Assembly (NCBI RefSeq): GCF_010586825.1 | Contig: NZ_JAAAGB010000001.1 | Span: 1,364,001-1,428,000, forward strand | Length of the DNA stretch: 64,000 nt | From: Draconibacterium mangrovi | Lineage (GTDB): Bacteria > Bacteroidota > Bacteroidia > Bacteroidales > Prolixibacteraceae | Direction: 5' to 3' | Shown: one piece after another, positions 37,273 to 46,504 of the stretch | How positions within the stretch are numbered: the first letter of the stretch is position 1 | Layout: the number at the start of each line of letters is the position of its first letter | The notes under the pieces: model-generated | Seen by the model: the letters and a program-made list of their open reading frames with translations, nothing else | What the model was told of the DNA's origin: nothing | The model's database searches: none | Made by a program: the position numbers and the translations under genes

Positions 37273-39594
37273 TCAATGAATGAAAAGTATTTTTGTAATG
37301 TGGGTTTCTTCCCCATTCTCATCGTTACAAAACACCAGGTAAACGCCGGTTTTTACGCGCTTGCCATTCAGGTTCTTTCCGTCCCAAACTGCCTGTCCGC
37401 CAAACGATGTGGTTTTGTATACCAGGTTTCCGGTGATGTCGGTAATTTTCACATCAGTATTTTCAATTAGTCCGGCAACTGTAACCGGTCCGTCGTAGGT
37501 TTCGCGCACCGGATTTGGATAAACGTAAACATTACTGTACGTATCTGCTCCTCCCGTGGCTTCTCCCTGGTAAGAGATCAGTCCCTTGTCGGTTCCAAAA
37601 AACACCTCACCATTTTTCTGATTGATGGCAATTGACAGAATATTATTCGAAAGCAACGGGCTGTTTTCGGTGGTGAAATGCAACACTTCCGCCTCGCCTG
37701 TTTCCGATACCAAAAAGACTCCAGAGTTTTGTGTTCCCAGCCATTTCCGGTTAGCACCGTCAACCGCAATAGCTGTAACGGTCTCGGTTTCAAGCAAGGG
37801 ATGGTAAATACCATCGTTTAAATCAAGCCCCGGGTGTGTGGCATAAAAGTTCTCCGAATTCCAGATTCGCGATGGGCTGCTATACACTGCCACCCCTTGC
37901 CCGCTACCAATCCAAATGGCTCCGTTCCGGTCTTCGGCAATGGAGAAAACATCATGCATCGGGGTAATAATATTGTCTGTACCATTGCTGAAATAGGTCT
38001 CCACCAACAGCCTTTTTTTCTGGTCGCCGGTTTTATTGATAACATACGCATCGTGTCCACCCGGAATAAGCATCCATTTATCATCGTTTGCATTCACAAT
38101 AATATCAGAAACATTGTATCGGTTGGCGATTTCGGGCAACTCAAACGATTCCCACTCGCCTGAGGGCGTTAATTTGTGCAGGTTATGTGCGCACTCGGCA
38201 TTGGTAATCCACAGGTTTCCTTCCGAGTCGAAACTCATACCACCAACACGTGTAAATGGCTCGTTGGGTTGTTCGGGTAAAGCGGTTTCCAACGGGCTGT
38301 TCAGGTTATAATAGCGTTCTACCAGCTCATCGTTACGGTATTCCAGCAATCCACCGCCCCAGCTGGCCACAAAAAAATGATCCGGATCGCGGGGATCCAC
38401 TTCAACAGCTAATATATTATGAAATCCTCGCAGTTCGGGATGCGTCTGATCGGTAAAGTAGGTCCAGCCATCGCTGCCAAAACGCTGAAAAACCGGGCTT
38501 ACATAGCCATTGGTACTTCCCGCACTCATCCATATCTCCGAATTAAAGGCCCCAACAAAATACATGTCGTTATTGATTGGCCCGGGAGGTAAGGTTTGCT
38601 CAAAATTTTCGCTGTAATAGCGTACCAGCACTTCTTTGTTGTCAGCAATCCAAACCGAGCCATCGGCTGACACACCCGCACTTTTTGGAGCGATACTTTC
38701 TACTGTTCGGTCATTAAATCTGTAGCTATCAATCCGTCCTATTTGCGTGTGATTGTTGTCGATGATAAAAACCACATCGCGACTGGCAATACTCAGGTAG
38801 TTTCCGTTACTCTGCAGGTCGAAAGCAAAGCGTATTTCAGGATTATAAGGCTCCCATGAGCCGTTATTCAGCATATACATTTCGTCTTGGTACCACTCTC
38901 CGGCTGAGAAGTTGGCAATTACGTTTCCGGCATGGTAAACCAAATGATTAAAAATACCATCGGGATGCGGAATATCATCCACATGAATCCAGTTGGCAAA
39001 ATTGGCCAGGTTGGGTTCATTTTTATCCGCCCGATAAATTCCCTGGTTCGTAGTGGCAAAAATCGAGTTGTTATCCGTTTCAATGTCATTTACCTCCAAC
39101 GACGAACCACCGTCGCCGATATAATAAGTATCTTTTACTTCCTGACGATCCAGGTCGAGCACGACAATTCCAAAACCACAGGCCAGATAGGCCACATTTT
39201 CTGAGAAAGAAATGTTGTTGATGACTTTGTTCCCTGCGATAGTTTTTCGCTTTATATCCGACAGGTTAACCACCTCGCCATTTTCGTAAAGCAAATCGAT
39301 GTTACTGTTTGAATAAGCAATGACCAGTACCTGGTTCTGTTCGCTGTAAGCAATGGTGCTTACCCCAAAATCAGACAACTGAATGGCACCACCAAATTTA
39401 TTTACACTATTGTCTTCCAGATCGTAATAAAACAGTCCGCCCTCGGTAACACAGAAAACCTTATCGGGTGAAACCGCAATTTTGCTGGCTTTATTATACG
39501 AAAGATAGTCTTGCCACGAACCCTGTTGGCGCTGGGCTTGCGAAAGAAAAAAGGTCAATAATAAAAATGCAGAAAGTATAAGTCTTCGTTTCAT
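37273..39594 (-). CDS. porZ: PorZ-like T9SS beta-propeller protein with sorting domain
   Basis: 773 residues. A signal peptide ends FLSQAQ, and the mature start RQQGSWQDYLSYNKASKIAV is typical of PorZ. Repeated propeller blades follow (DIETDNNSIFATTNQGIYR, MSFDSEGNLWITNAE, SIAEDRNGAIWIGSGQGVAVY, AIAVDGANRKWLGTQNSGVF). A T9SS type A C-terminal domain starts at VYVYPNPVRETYDGPV and ends HITKILFIH. PorZ works in the T9SS surface attachment complex, delivering anionic LPS to the sortase PorU (established in Porphyromonas). Its ATG directly abuts the stop of the rdgB-like gene. Confidence 0.88.
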   Translation of the reverse strand: MKRRLILSAFLLLTFFLSQAQRQQGSWQDYLSYNKASKIAVSPDKVFCVTEGGLFYYDLEDNSVNKFGGAIQLSDFGVSTIAYSEQNQVLVIAYSNSNIDLLYENGEVVNLSDIKRKTIAGNKVINNISFSENVAYLACGFGIVVLDLDRQEVKDTYYIGDGGSSLEVNDIETDNNSIFATTNQGIYRADKNEPNLANFANWIHVDDIPHPDGIFNHLVYHAGNVIANFSAGEWYQDEMYMLNNGSWEPYNPEIRFAFDLQSNGNYLSIASRDVVFIIDNNHTQIGRIDSYRFNDRTVESIAPKSAGVSADGSVWIADNKEVLVRYYSENFEQTLPPGPINNDMYFVGAFNSEIWMSAGSTNGYVSPVFQRFGSDGWTYFTDQTHPELRGFHNILAVEVDPRDPDHFFVASWGGGLLEYRNDELVERYYNLNSPLETALPEQPNEPFTRVGGMSFDSEGNLWITNAECAHNLHKLTPSGEWESFELPEIANRYNVSDIIVNANDDKWMLIPGGHDAYVINKTGDQKKRLLVETYFSNGTDNIITPMHDVFSIAEDRNGAIWIGSGQGVAVYSSPSRIWNSENFYATHPGLDLNDGIYHPLLETETVTAIAVDGANRKWLGTQNSGVFLVSETGEAEVLHFTTENSPLLSNNILSIAINQKNGEVFFGTDKGLISYQGEATGGADTYSNVYVYPNPVRETYDGPVTVAGLIENTDVKITDITGNLVYKTTSFGGQAVWDGKNLNGKRVKTGVYLVFCNDENGEETHITKILFIH

Positions 39595-40173
39595 TTAATC
39601 GAGCTTTTTTAAATAGTCGACCAGCTTTTGTACGGCTCTGCCCCGGTGACTGATCTTGTTTTTATCGTCGAGGCCCATTTCAGCAAACGACTGGTTGAGT
39701 CCTTCCGGCTTAAAAATGGGGTCGTAACCAAATCCCGAACCTCCACGTTTTTCTTTGAGAATCTCGCCGTTTACAATGCCTTCGAATTGTTTTTCTTCGC
39801 CATCAATTACCAGCGAAATTACAGTTCTAAAACGTGCTTCCCGCTCATTTATTTTAGCCAGTTTTCCGAGCACCTTATTCATATTCGCCTCCGAATCTTT
39901 GTCTTCACCCGCATAGCGTGCCGAGAAAACTCCTGGCTCACCATTCAGGGCCTTAATTTCCAAACCTGTGTCGTCGGCAAAACAATTCATGCCAAATTTG
40001 TCGTAGATGTAATAGGCCTTTTGGCTGGCATTTCCTTCCAATGTGGGCTGTTCCTCAGGGATTTCGTCGAAACATTCAATATCTTTTAGGCTAAGCAGGG
40101 TAAAATGATCGCCCAAGATAGCCTGTAATTCTTCCAGTTTATGTTTGTTGTTTGTTGCAAAAACGAGTTTCAT
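39595..40173 (-). CDS. rdgB: Non-canonical purine NTP pyrophosphatase (RdgB/HAM1)
   Basis: 192 residues. The family start [14 protein letters not shown] is followed by [25 protein letters not shown] (split over 60-85) and the C-terminal [10 protein letters not shown] and [10 protein letters not shown]. The enzyme removes ITP, dITP and XTP from the nucleotide pool. It is cotranscribed with porZ and probably recO. Confidence 0.96.
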   Translation of the reverse strand: MKLVFATNNKHKLEELQAILGDHFTLLSLKDIECFDEIPEEQPTLEGNASQKAYYIYDKFGMNCFADDTGLEIKALNGEPGVFSARYAGEDKDSEANMNKVLGKLAKINEREARFRTVISLVIDGEEKQFEGIVNGEILKEKRGGSGFGYDPIFKPEGLNQSFAEMGLDDKNKISHRGRAVQKLVDYLKKLD

Positions 40174-40239
40174 AATCGAATAATTTTAGGTAAAAATAAG
40201 AAAATGGCTCTACTTTGCAGGCTCATCCGGAGATTGGTT

Positions 40240-43236
40240 CTAATTACCATTATACATTTTCACTTTCAGGTTATCGACATCAAACCTGGCCTCTGTCCTG
40301 TTCCATAAGTAAATATGAATTACGTCACCTGAATGCAAGTTAAAATCAACCATTTTTACAACGGCGAACCGCGACCACACTCCAGTTTCGTACGTGAAAT
40401 CACTTATTTCCCGGGTATAATATTCCTTTTGCTCTTTGCCCCGCGATATGGTAATAACCATGTTTACCTCCGAAAATACTTCGGGGAAACGTATATCGCC
40501 CAACACCGTAATTTTTTGCAGATCGCTATTAGTCTCATCGATGTTAATATTTAATACTGCTCCCCATCTTTGGCTTGGCATAAAAGTGTAATAACCATTC
40601 GCAGTAATCGAGTCGGTTTTTATCCTGCTCCTGTCTATTTCCCAAACACGTTTTGTTTCCTGCTCAAAATCTTCATCAAATTCAGACATTTTATCTTCGC
40701 CTTCCCGGGCCAGAATAAAACCCGAGTTCCCTGAGATTCTCTCTTTCACTACCTCAGGGAAATAGGAAGTAAACAACTCTTTCACCTCTATGCTAATGGC
40801 TCCATTAACCCAAGCCAGCGCAAATTGAGGCGTATGCGTTTCGGCCAGCAACTTTCCAAAAGTGGCCACATTCATATTTTCGTCCAGAAAAAATTGATGA
40901 CCTGTATTTGGCACCTCAACCTGAGTGCCTGAGGCATAACTCAAAAACGTTGTAACATCGGTATTTTTTAACGCTTCGAATTCTTGTGTGATTTCAGGCA
41001 ATAATTTGCTTTTACTTTTTTGATAGCGCCACCTGTTTATCCCACTAAAAACAACGAAAAGCAGCATAAACCCAAAGGCCAACCACAGAATAATTTGCCT
41101 GTTTTTTAAATGTTCTTTCCAATGAAAATAAATAAGCAGACTTGCCAGTACCATTAGTACCAGCATTGAGACAACAAAAAACACGACTATAAGCCTGTTA
41201 CTGTATCTAAACTGAACAATATGTTCTCCGGCCGGAATAAGCGTGCCCATTAAAGTATAGTTTGCCCGAACTACTTTCTGCTCTTTTCCGTCGATTTTCA
41301 CCTTCCATCCTGAAAAGTAATTCTGTTGAAAAACCAACAATTGCTCACTTTGTGTTTCGGTTTGCAAAACAACCTTATTGGGAGAGAAGCTCGTTATTTC
41401 TAATCTATCTGTCTGATGATGCTGAAGAGTTTTTCCGTTGATCATGTGCAAGTCAGAGGGTTCTACCAAAACGGTTTTCTGGCCAATGTTAGCAGTGTCT
41501 TCGTATACCCGGACATCATCGGAAAAGAAAAAAAGCGGCTGCTTTTTCATCACATCCAAAAGTTTCGGAAAATCATCGCTTAACGTGGAATAACCATCAG
41601 TTTTAAACGAAACCAACCCGTCAAATGTAGGTCGTTTTGGAAACACATTGTTGTTTCTCCAGGAAAATGTACCAGAAGCATTTTTGTCCGAATTTTCGCC
41701 AATCGGATGCAACTCCGGAATAGGAAATCCTTTGGGTTTTGAATCTAAATATGTCTTGAATTTTACAGGATCAACATCGCCTACAACCGTGTAATGCAAA
41801 TTCAACTGTGTTGAAAGAATTCCATCGAAGACAAACAGAAATACAATAGCTACGGGTAAATATTTTTGTTTGAAAACCAGCACTACAACAAAGCACCCCA
41901 ACAACAATAAATGAAGAATGCCCTGCAAAACAAAAGCCTCATTAATTGTTGTTTTTTGCAAACGATCGATCAATGACAATTCGAAGTCGAAAAATACAAA
42001 AGCTTCAAGCCGTGCCGCCGATCGCACAACAACGAACAAAATAATAATCGCTAACATACCATTAACTGTAAGCAGCTTCTTTCTATTTGCGGATGTAATA
42101 TCATCAAACTTCAAGTTGAGACCCGCATAAGCCAGAAAACCAAAGATGCTAAGTGCCCTGAAAATCGATGGATACTTAAACATGTTCATAGATGGGAAAT
42201 GATCGTACAGAAATTCCCTTAAAAAGAACTGACTGCCCAATGCGTTTAACAAAGAAAATACTGCAAACAACAAAAAGATCACACCTACTTTTTGTTTGAT
42301 CTTACCGGTTAACGCATAAACCAGCAACGTTAATCCGAACAATCCGAAATATGCGTTCGACATGGACGGATCGGTGTTAAAAAAAGCCACATCCGTTGTT
42401 GTACTGTATGGAAACAGAAACGACCAGAATGAGTGCAAAGAAAACGGATGCCTCAAAACAGCTTCGAGCGTTAAACCGGAATATCGGCTTAAATAGGGGT
42501 GTGCCTGCGAATAAGCCAGCAGCAAAACGAAACTTCCAACAATTACGATACCTGCCAAAATCAGATGATAAACAAGAAAACGCTTAACACGCTCTTTTCT
42601 TTTGATGGATAAAACCAAATAGAAAAAAAACAGACACAGTAACAAATAGGAAATAATGATTGTAATACCCGGGTAGCTAGCGAAAACCATCAATAAAAAT
42701 ACGAGGGCCAAACGCAGCAAACTTTTTGTTTCAGGCTGCCTTGCAAACAGCACATAAGCGGCAACAACAAGGGGCAACAAAGCGTATCCGGCAATAAAAC
42801 CAATATGCTGAGCATTGCCCACCGTAAAACCGGAAAGCATGAAAGCAATTGCCAGCGAAAGTGCAAGCGATTCGTCTACTTTGAACCTTTGCAGAAAATA
42901 CCTGAAATTAACTCCGGCCAGAAATACATAAGCTAAAAAAACATACTGAAGAGTAATATTCGAATAACCAAACATATTGGCAACAATCCAAAATTCCGGA
43001 TTAAAAACCGAAACCAGATCGGCATAAAACGGTACTCCATACAATAGATAAGGATTCCAAAAAGGAAAAATATTGTTTAACACCGCTTCAGAAAAAAAGT
43101 AGCGAGCCGGCAAATAGGCATCCACAAAATCCCATTTCATACCTTTTTGAAGAAAGGCTACCTGCCAAAAAGCTACAATACAAACAACAAATAACAATAT
43201 GCTTCCGTACTTCCTGATAAATTGGTCGGTTTTCAA
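40240..43236 (-). CDS. YfhO-family multi-spanning membrane protein
   Basis: 998 residues with about a dozen membrane helices in the first 500 residues and one or two more around 660-720. The N-terminal signature MKWDFVDAYLPARYFFSEAVL, NIFPFWNPYLLYGVPFYAD and the loop with SGFTVGNAQHIGF match YfhO-type proteins, which share the GT-C glycosyltransferase fold. The middle soluble domain has FQQNYFSGWKVKIDGKEQKV and IPAGEHIVQFRYS, typical of the family. YfhO proteins are linked to lipoteichoic acid or glycolipid glycosylation in Firmicutes; the role here is unknown. It is probably monocistronic. Confidence 0.88.
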   Translation of the reverse strand: MKTDQFIRKYGSILLFVVCIVAFWQVAFLQKGMKWDFVDAYLPARYFFSEAVLNNIFPFWNPYLLYGVPFYADLVSVFNPEFWIVANMFGYSNITLQYVFLAYVFLAGVNFRYFLQRFKVDESLALSLAIAFMLSGFTVGNAQHIGFIAGYALLPLVVAAYVLFARQPETKSLLRLALVFLLMVFASYPGITIIISYLLLCLFFFYLVLSIKRKERVKRFLVYHLILAGIVIVGSFVLLLAYSQAHPYLSRYSGLTLEAVLRHPFSLHSFWSFLFPYSTTTDVAFFNTDPSMSNAYFGLFGLTLLVYALTGKIKQKVGVIFLLFAVFSLLNALGSQFFLREFLYDHFPSMNMFKYPSIFRALSIFGFLAYAGLNLKFDDITSANRKKLLTVNGMLAIIILFVVVRSAARLEAFVFFDFELSLIDRLQKTTINEAFVLQGILHLLLLGCFVVVLVFKQKYLPVAIVFLFVFDGILSTQLNLHYTVVGDVDPVKFKTYLDSKPKGFPIPELHPIGENSDKNASGTFSWRNNNVFPKRPTFDGLVSFKTDGYSTLSDDFPKLLDVMKKQPLFFFSDDVRVYEDTANIGQKTVLVEPSDLHMINGKTLQHHQTDRLEITSFSPNKVVLQTETQSEQLLVFQQNYFSGWKVKIDGKEQKVVRANYTLMGTLIPAGEHIVQFRYSNRLIVVFFVVSMLVLMVLASLLIYFHWKEHLKNRQIILWLAFGFMLLFVVFSGINRWRYQKSKSKLLPEITQEFEALKNTDVTTFLSYASGTQVEVPNTGHQFFLDENMNVATFGKLLAETHTPQFALAWVNGAISIEVKELFTSYFPEVVKERISGNSGFILAREGEDKMSEFDEDFEQETKRVWEIDRSRIKTDSITANGYYTFMPSQRWGAVLNINIDETNSDLQKITVLGDIRFPEVFSEVNMVITISRGKEQKEYYTREISDFTYETGVWSRFAVVKMVDFNLHSGDVIHIYLWNRTEARFDVDNLKVKMYNGN

Positions 43237-43320
43237 ATTAGTTGAAAATTAGATTAAAATACCCGGGCTAATGTTTCATAAAAATGAACTACAAAATAAG
43301 AAAACCTTTAATTTTTCGCA

Positions 43321-43353
43321 TAAAAAAACCGCTTGATCTTAATCAGCGGCTTT
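43321..43353 (-). terminator. Terminator of the ArsR gene
   Basis: On the minus strand CCGCTGAT pairs with ATCAAGCGG (one bulged base) and runs into seven T residues, 20 bases after the stop. Confidence 0.7.
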
Positions 43354-43372
43354 TCCTATCGTAATCATTTTT

Positions 43373-43675
43373 TTAATCGCAGGTGCAGGTTTCCAGACAG
43401 TCAACAATCTGGCTTAAAATATTGTATCTCAGGTAATAGTAGGTATTCTTCCCTTCACGCTTTGAGCACAAAACACCTTTGTCGCGCAAAATGCCTAAGT
43501 GATGCGATGTAGTTGACTGCTCTATCTTTAGCAGTTCGTGAATCTCGGTAACTGTTAGTTTTTTTCCCCCTTCCAGATGCTTCAGAATAGCAATGCGCAT
43601 CGGGTGTGCCATTGCCTTCAACATACTGGCAGCGACCTCCAATCGTTCTACATTTATCTCCTTGATATCTACCAT
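43373..43675 (-). CDS. ArsR/SmtB-family regulator with C-terminal cysteine cluster
   Basis: 100 residues. The winged helix is clear: MLKAMAHPMRIAILKHL, LTVTEIHELLKIEQSTTSHHLGILRDKGVL and REGKNTYYYLR. The usual metal-binding CVC of the recognition helix is absent. Instead cysteines occur at 70, 93, 97 and 99, the last three in a C-terminal DCLETCTCD. These could bind a metal or respond to persulfide/redox (inference). A palindrome overlapping its own -7 region suggests autorepression. Confidence 0.92.
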   Translation of the reverse strand: MVDIKEINVERLEVAASMLKAMAHPMRIAILKHLEGGKKLTVTEIHELLKIEQSTTSHHLGILRDKGVLCSKREGKNTYYYLRYNILSQIVDCLETCTCD

Positions 43676-43694
43676 GGTTATACCTTTAAAAATG

Positions 43695-43712
43695 CAAATA
43701 TATAAATATTTG
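43695..43712. promoter_or_regulatory. Putative ArsR operator overlapping its -7 box
   Basis: CAAATATATAAATATTTG is a perfect seven-base inverted repeat with a four-base centre, 20 bases upstream of the ArsR start. The left arm includes CAAATATA, i.e. TATATTTG on the minus strand, matching the -7 consensus, so binding here would block the gene's own promoter. The same gap also carries the promoter of the divergent prenyl synthase. Confidence 0.55.
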
Positions 43713-43852
43713 AGACTTGTTTACTGCTTTTTTTCGCACGGATATCTAACATTTGTACAAAATCGGCAATTTTTAGAATTTTTAAATAAAATGTCTGTTT
43801 TTTATTTAAAATTATTCTAAGTTCGTTCATCAAAAGTGAAGCGGAAAAAGGA

Positions 43853-44827
43853 ATGACCACGATAAATAAAATAAAGGCCCCAATTGAACAGGAACTGCAT
43901 GATTTTGAACCTTATTTTAAGAAATCGTTGCAGAGCGATATTCCTCTGCTGGCAACCGTTTTAAACTTCCTTTACCGTACCAAAGGCAAACAACTGCGCC
44001 CCATGTTTGTGTTCTTATCGGCAAAATTGCACGGCGGAACCAATGAATCTTCGAAATTGGCGGCCTGTTCGGTGGAATTATTGCACACCGCCACGCTGGT
44101 ACACGACGATGTGGTTGACGAGTCGTACGAGCGCCGCGGATCGTTTTCCGTAAAAGCGCTTTGGAAAAACAAACTGGCCGTTTTGGTGGGCGATTATATT
44201 TTAGCCCGCGGACTGCTGCTGCAACTCGAAAGCAAAAAATACAATTTCCTTCATCTTATTTCGCGTGCGGTTCAGGATATGGCCGAGGGAGAAATCCTGC
44301 AGATGAAAAAAAGCCGCAAACTCGACATCGATGATGAAACGTATTTCGAGATCATTCGCAAAAAAACAGCTTCGTTAATTGCAACCAGTATGGCTATTGG
44401 CGCTGCATCGGCAGTTGATGATGAAGTTATCATTGAGAAAATGTACAGCATTGGGCAGGATGCCGGAATTGCTTTCCAGATAAAAGACGATATTTTCGAT
44501 TACCAGTCGAAAGGCCTTTTGGGTAAACCAACGGGTAACGACATTAAGGAAAAGAAAATTACCCTGCCGCTGCTTCATGTGTTAAACGAAGCCGACAGAA
44601 GTGAACGCAAACGTATTCTGAGGCTGATAAAACGCAAAAATAACAGTTCGGCAGTTGTTGAAGAACTGATTCAACTGGTAACCGAAAAAGGCGGACTTGA
44701 ATACGCCGAGCAAAAAATGAATGAATTTAAAGACCGGGCAATTGCCGGCCTTAAAGAATTTCCTGACTGCGAGGCTCGCGAATCGCTAATCGAGCTGATG
44801 AACTACATTGCCACCCGCAAAAAATAA
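43853..44827 (+). CDS. Polyprenyl (probably octaprenyl) diphosphate synthase
   Basis: 324 residues. Both aspartate-rich motifs are present: DDVVD (85-89) in LVHDDVVDE and DDIFDY (212-217) in IKDDIFDYQSKGLLGKPTGND. KGKQLRP (44-50) binds the diphosphate. The residues before the first motif (ELLHTATL) are small, fitting long-chain products used for quinones or undecaprenyl-type lipids. The 3' end overlaps the convergent DUF2797 gene by 25 bases. Confidence 0.93.
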   Translation: MTTINKIKAPIEQELHDFEPYFKKSLQSDIPLLATVLNFLYRTKGKQLRPMFVFLSAKLHGGTNESSKLAACSVELLHTATLVHDDVVDESYERRGSFSVKALWKNKLAVLVGDYILARGLLLQLESKKYNFLHLISRAVQDMAEGEILQMKKSRKLDIDDETYFEIIRKKTASLIATSMAIGAASAVDDEVIIEKMYSIGQDAGIAFQIKDDIFDYQSKGLLGKPTGNDIKEKKITLPLLHVLNEADRSERKRILRLIKRKNNSSAVVEELIQLVTEKGGLEYAEQKMNEFKDRAIAGLKEFPDCEARESLIELMNYIATRKK

Positions 44828-45600
44828 CCGTTGTGCTTCCGGATATTTAAAACCCGGCTGTCATCGAAGATTAAATACTGCCCTTTTATGCCGGCCAGCG
44901 TTCCGGTAACTTCCGGTAGTTTATCAAAACCAATACTTTTTATCTTGTCAGGAAACTGCTCAACCGGATAATTTATTTCGGTTACCTCGTTTTCAGGATC
45001 TAAGTATTTCTGCAATTCAAGTGGTAATAAATTGGCAATACGTTCTTTTTCGGCTGCCAAATCAAAATCTTTCAGCACTTCGTTTTTCAACATCGACCGC
45101 CAGTTGGTTTTATCGGTAAAATGATCTTTCAGAAATACCTCTATAACACCGGCAATATGGCGGTTGGGTGTTTTGGCTATTTTCATGGCATAACTGGCTC
45201 CCTGGTCGATCCAGCGGGTAGGAATCTGATGACCGCGGGTAACACCAACTTTTAAAGCGCTCGACACGGCCAGATATACAAAATGGTCGATCAGATCGTG
45301 TTTTTCGGCCCATTCCATATCGCGTGCAATTCCCAAATGCGCCTTTGATAATTCGGGACGAATGATCGACTCGCTGGCTTCGGGAGCCGTTTGAAGGCAG
45401 TTATAACAAAATCCCTGGCTAAACGATGTTTTTGTTTTCTTGCCGCACGACACACAATTAATCTGTCCGTCGAATTGCATCGAGATTTCTTTCCCGATCA
45501 GCGCGTTCATATCAATTTGTTCGTCGCCGATGGGTAGTGTATATTTTACCGGCGCATGAAGCTCGGTGATCATTTTTCGTATGTTGCCTTCGTATTGCAT
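44803..45600 (-). CDS. DUF2797 protein with zinc ribbon and GIY-YIG-like motif
   Basis: 265 residues. A four-cysteine zinc-ribbon-like segment (INCVSCGKKTKTSF, then FCYNC) lies at about 50-72. The central block HFVYLAVSSALKVGVTRG followed by RWIDQGASYAMKIAKT resembles the start of GIY-YIG nuclease domains (Y..., KVG.T, R...QGA). The C-terminal part ends with TGTLAGIKGQYLIFDDSRVLNIRKH. DUF2797 is conserved in several phyla but its function is not known to me; nuclease activity is only inferred. Confidence 0.8.
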   Translation of the reverse strand: MQYEGNIRKMITELHAPVKYTLPIGDEQIDMNALIGKEISMQFDGQINCVSCGKKTKTSFSQGFCYNCLQTAPEASESIIRPELSKAHLGIARDMEWAEKHDLIDHFVYLAVSSALKVGVTRGHQIPTRWIDQGASYAMKIAKTPNRHIAGVIEVFLKDHFTDKTNWRSMLKNEVLKDFDLAAEKERIANLLPLELQKYLDPENEVTEINYPVEQFPDKIKSIGFDKLPEVTGTLAGIKGQYLIFDDSRVLNIRKHNGYFLRVAM

Positions 45601-45663
45601 GATTTGTATTTTTCTGATGTGAAAATAATACAGAAGGAGCAGGATACAAGTAAAGTTTGGAAA

Positions 45664-46431
45664 TTAATCGTCAAAACCCGGTCTTTTGAATTCCATTACG
45701 CCCGGAAATGTTTTTAGCATTTGTTTTTTTATTTGCGACAGCTCGAGTAAAAACTGCAGGATTTCATCTTCCAGCTCACTAAAACCGGCGTAAAATACCG
45801 ACAGCGCATCCATTGATCGTTTAATGCCAATAATAGCAATTTTTGCTGATCCCAGGTTATCGGCGTACAAGCCGTATTCATCCTCAGGATCGTTTTGCCG
45901 CTGTTCCAGCTCCAAATGAGCACGGTGAACTTTGGCACCGATAAAAGCACTGTACCACTGAATTACCTCTGCTGCATCGCGATATTTTATCATCGACTCA
46001 TCGTCGTCGATCATCACCAGTTTTTCAGCTTTGGTCGCGAAAAACTCCTTGTTTTTATTCATCCATTTATGGATGTTGATTCCGTAATTCCTCGCTTGTA
46101 CTTCCAGTGGTGTTTCTATGTGTTCGGGCAATTCAATATCTTCAACATCGCTTAGGTCAATCCCCTCTTTGTCGGCATCCTCTTCAATCATTTCAATGGT
46201 TACTTCCCAGGCCAGGCGTATCTGATCCCAAAAGTTTTTGTTCTCTTCGTCGGGATTTAGCGAATCATCTCCAATTTTGTTTTCCTGTTCATGCAAATAG
46301 GTCAAACATTTCTGCGTCATGGTACAACGTTCGCACCAACGATCGCAATAGTTGTAAATTCCCGGAACGAGATCTTTTCGTTTCGCCAGATCGAGCAGGG
46401 TTTGCTTAAAGTGTTCTTTTTTCGATTTCAT
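45664..46431 (-). CDS. Conserved hypothetical protein with Cys-rich N-terminus
   Basis: 255 residues from the ATG at 46431 (MKSKKEHFKQ). ATGs further upstream give a non-conserved Cys/Trp-rich extension, and the longest reading would overlap the M28 peptidase gene. Residues 26-42 hold four cysteines (YNYCDRWCERCTMTQKC), spaced C-x3-C-x2-C-x5-C, a likely metal or iron-sulfur site. The rest is helical and acidic (EDADKEGIDLSDVEDIELPE) with a long C-terminal helical pair. I do not recognise a named family. It lies 73 bases after the peptidase gene. Confidence 0.75.
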   Translation of the reverse strand: MKSKKEHFKQTLLDLAKRKDLVPGIYNYCDRWCERCTMTQKCLTYLHEQENKIGDDSLNPDEENKNFWDQIRLAWEVTIEMIEEDADKEGIDLSDVEDIELPEHIETPLEVQARNYGINIHKWMNKNKEFFATKAEKLVMIDDDESMIKYRDAAEVIQWYSAFIGAKVHRAHLELEQRQNDPEDEYGLYADNLGSAKIAIIGIKRSMDALSVFYAGFSELEDEILQFLLELSQIKKQMLKTFPGVMEFKRPGFDD

Positions 46432-46504
46432 AGGTGCCATACAAGTAGTATTAGCAGAGTAACAAGACAAATCGATAAAAAGTTGAACTGATCTTTTATC
46501 GCCG

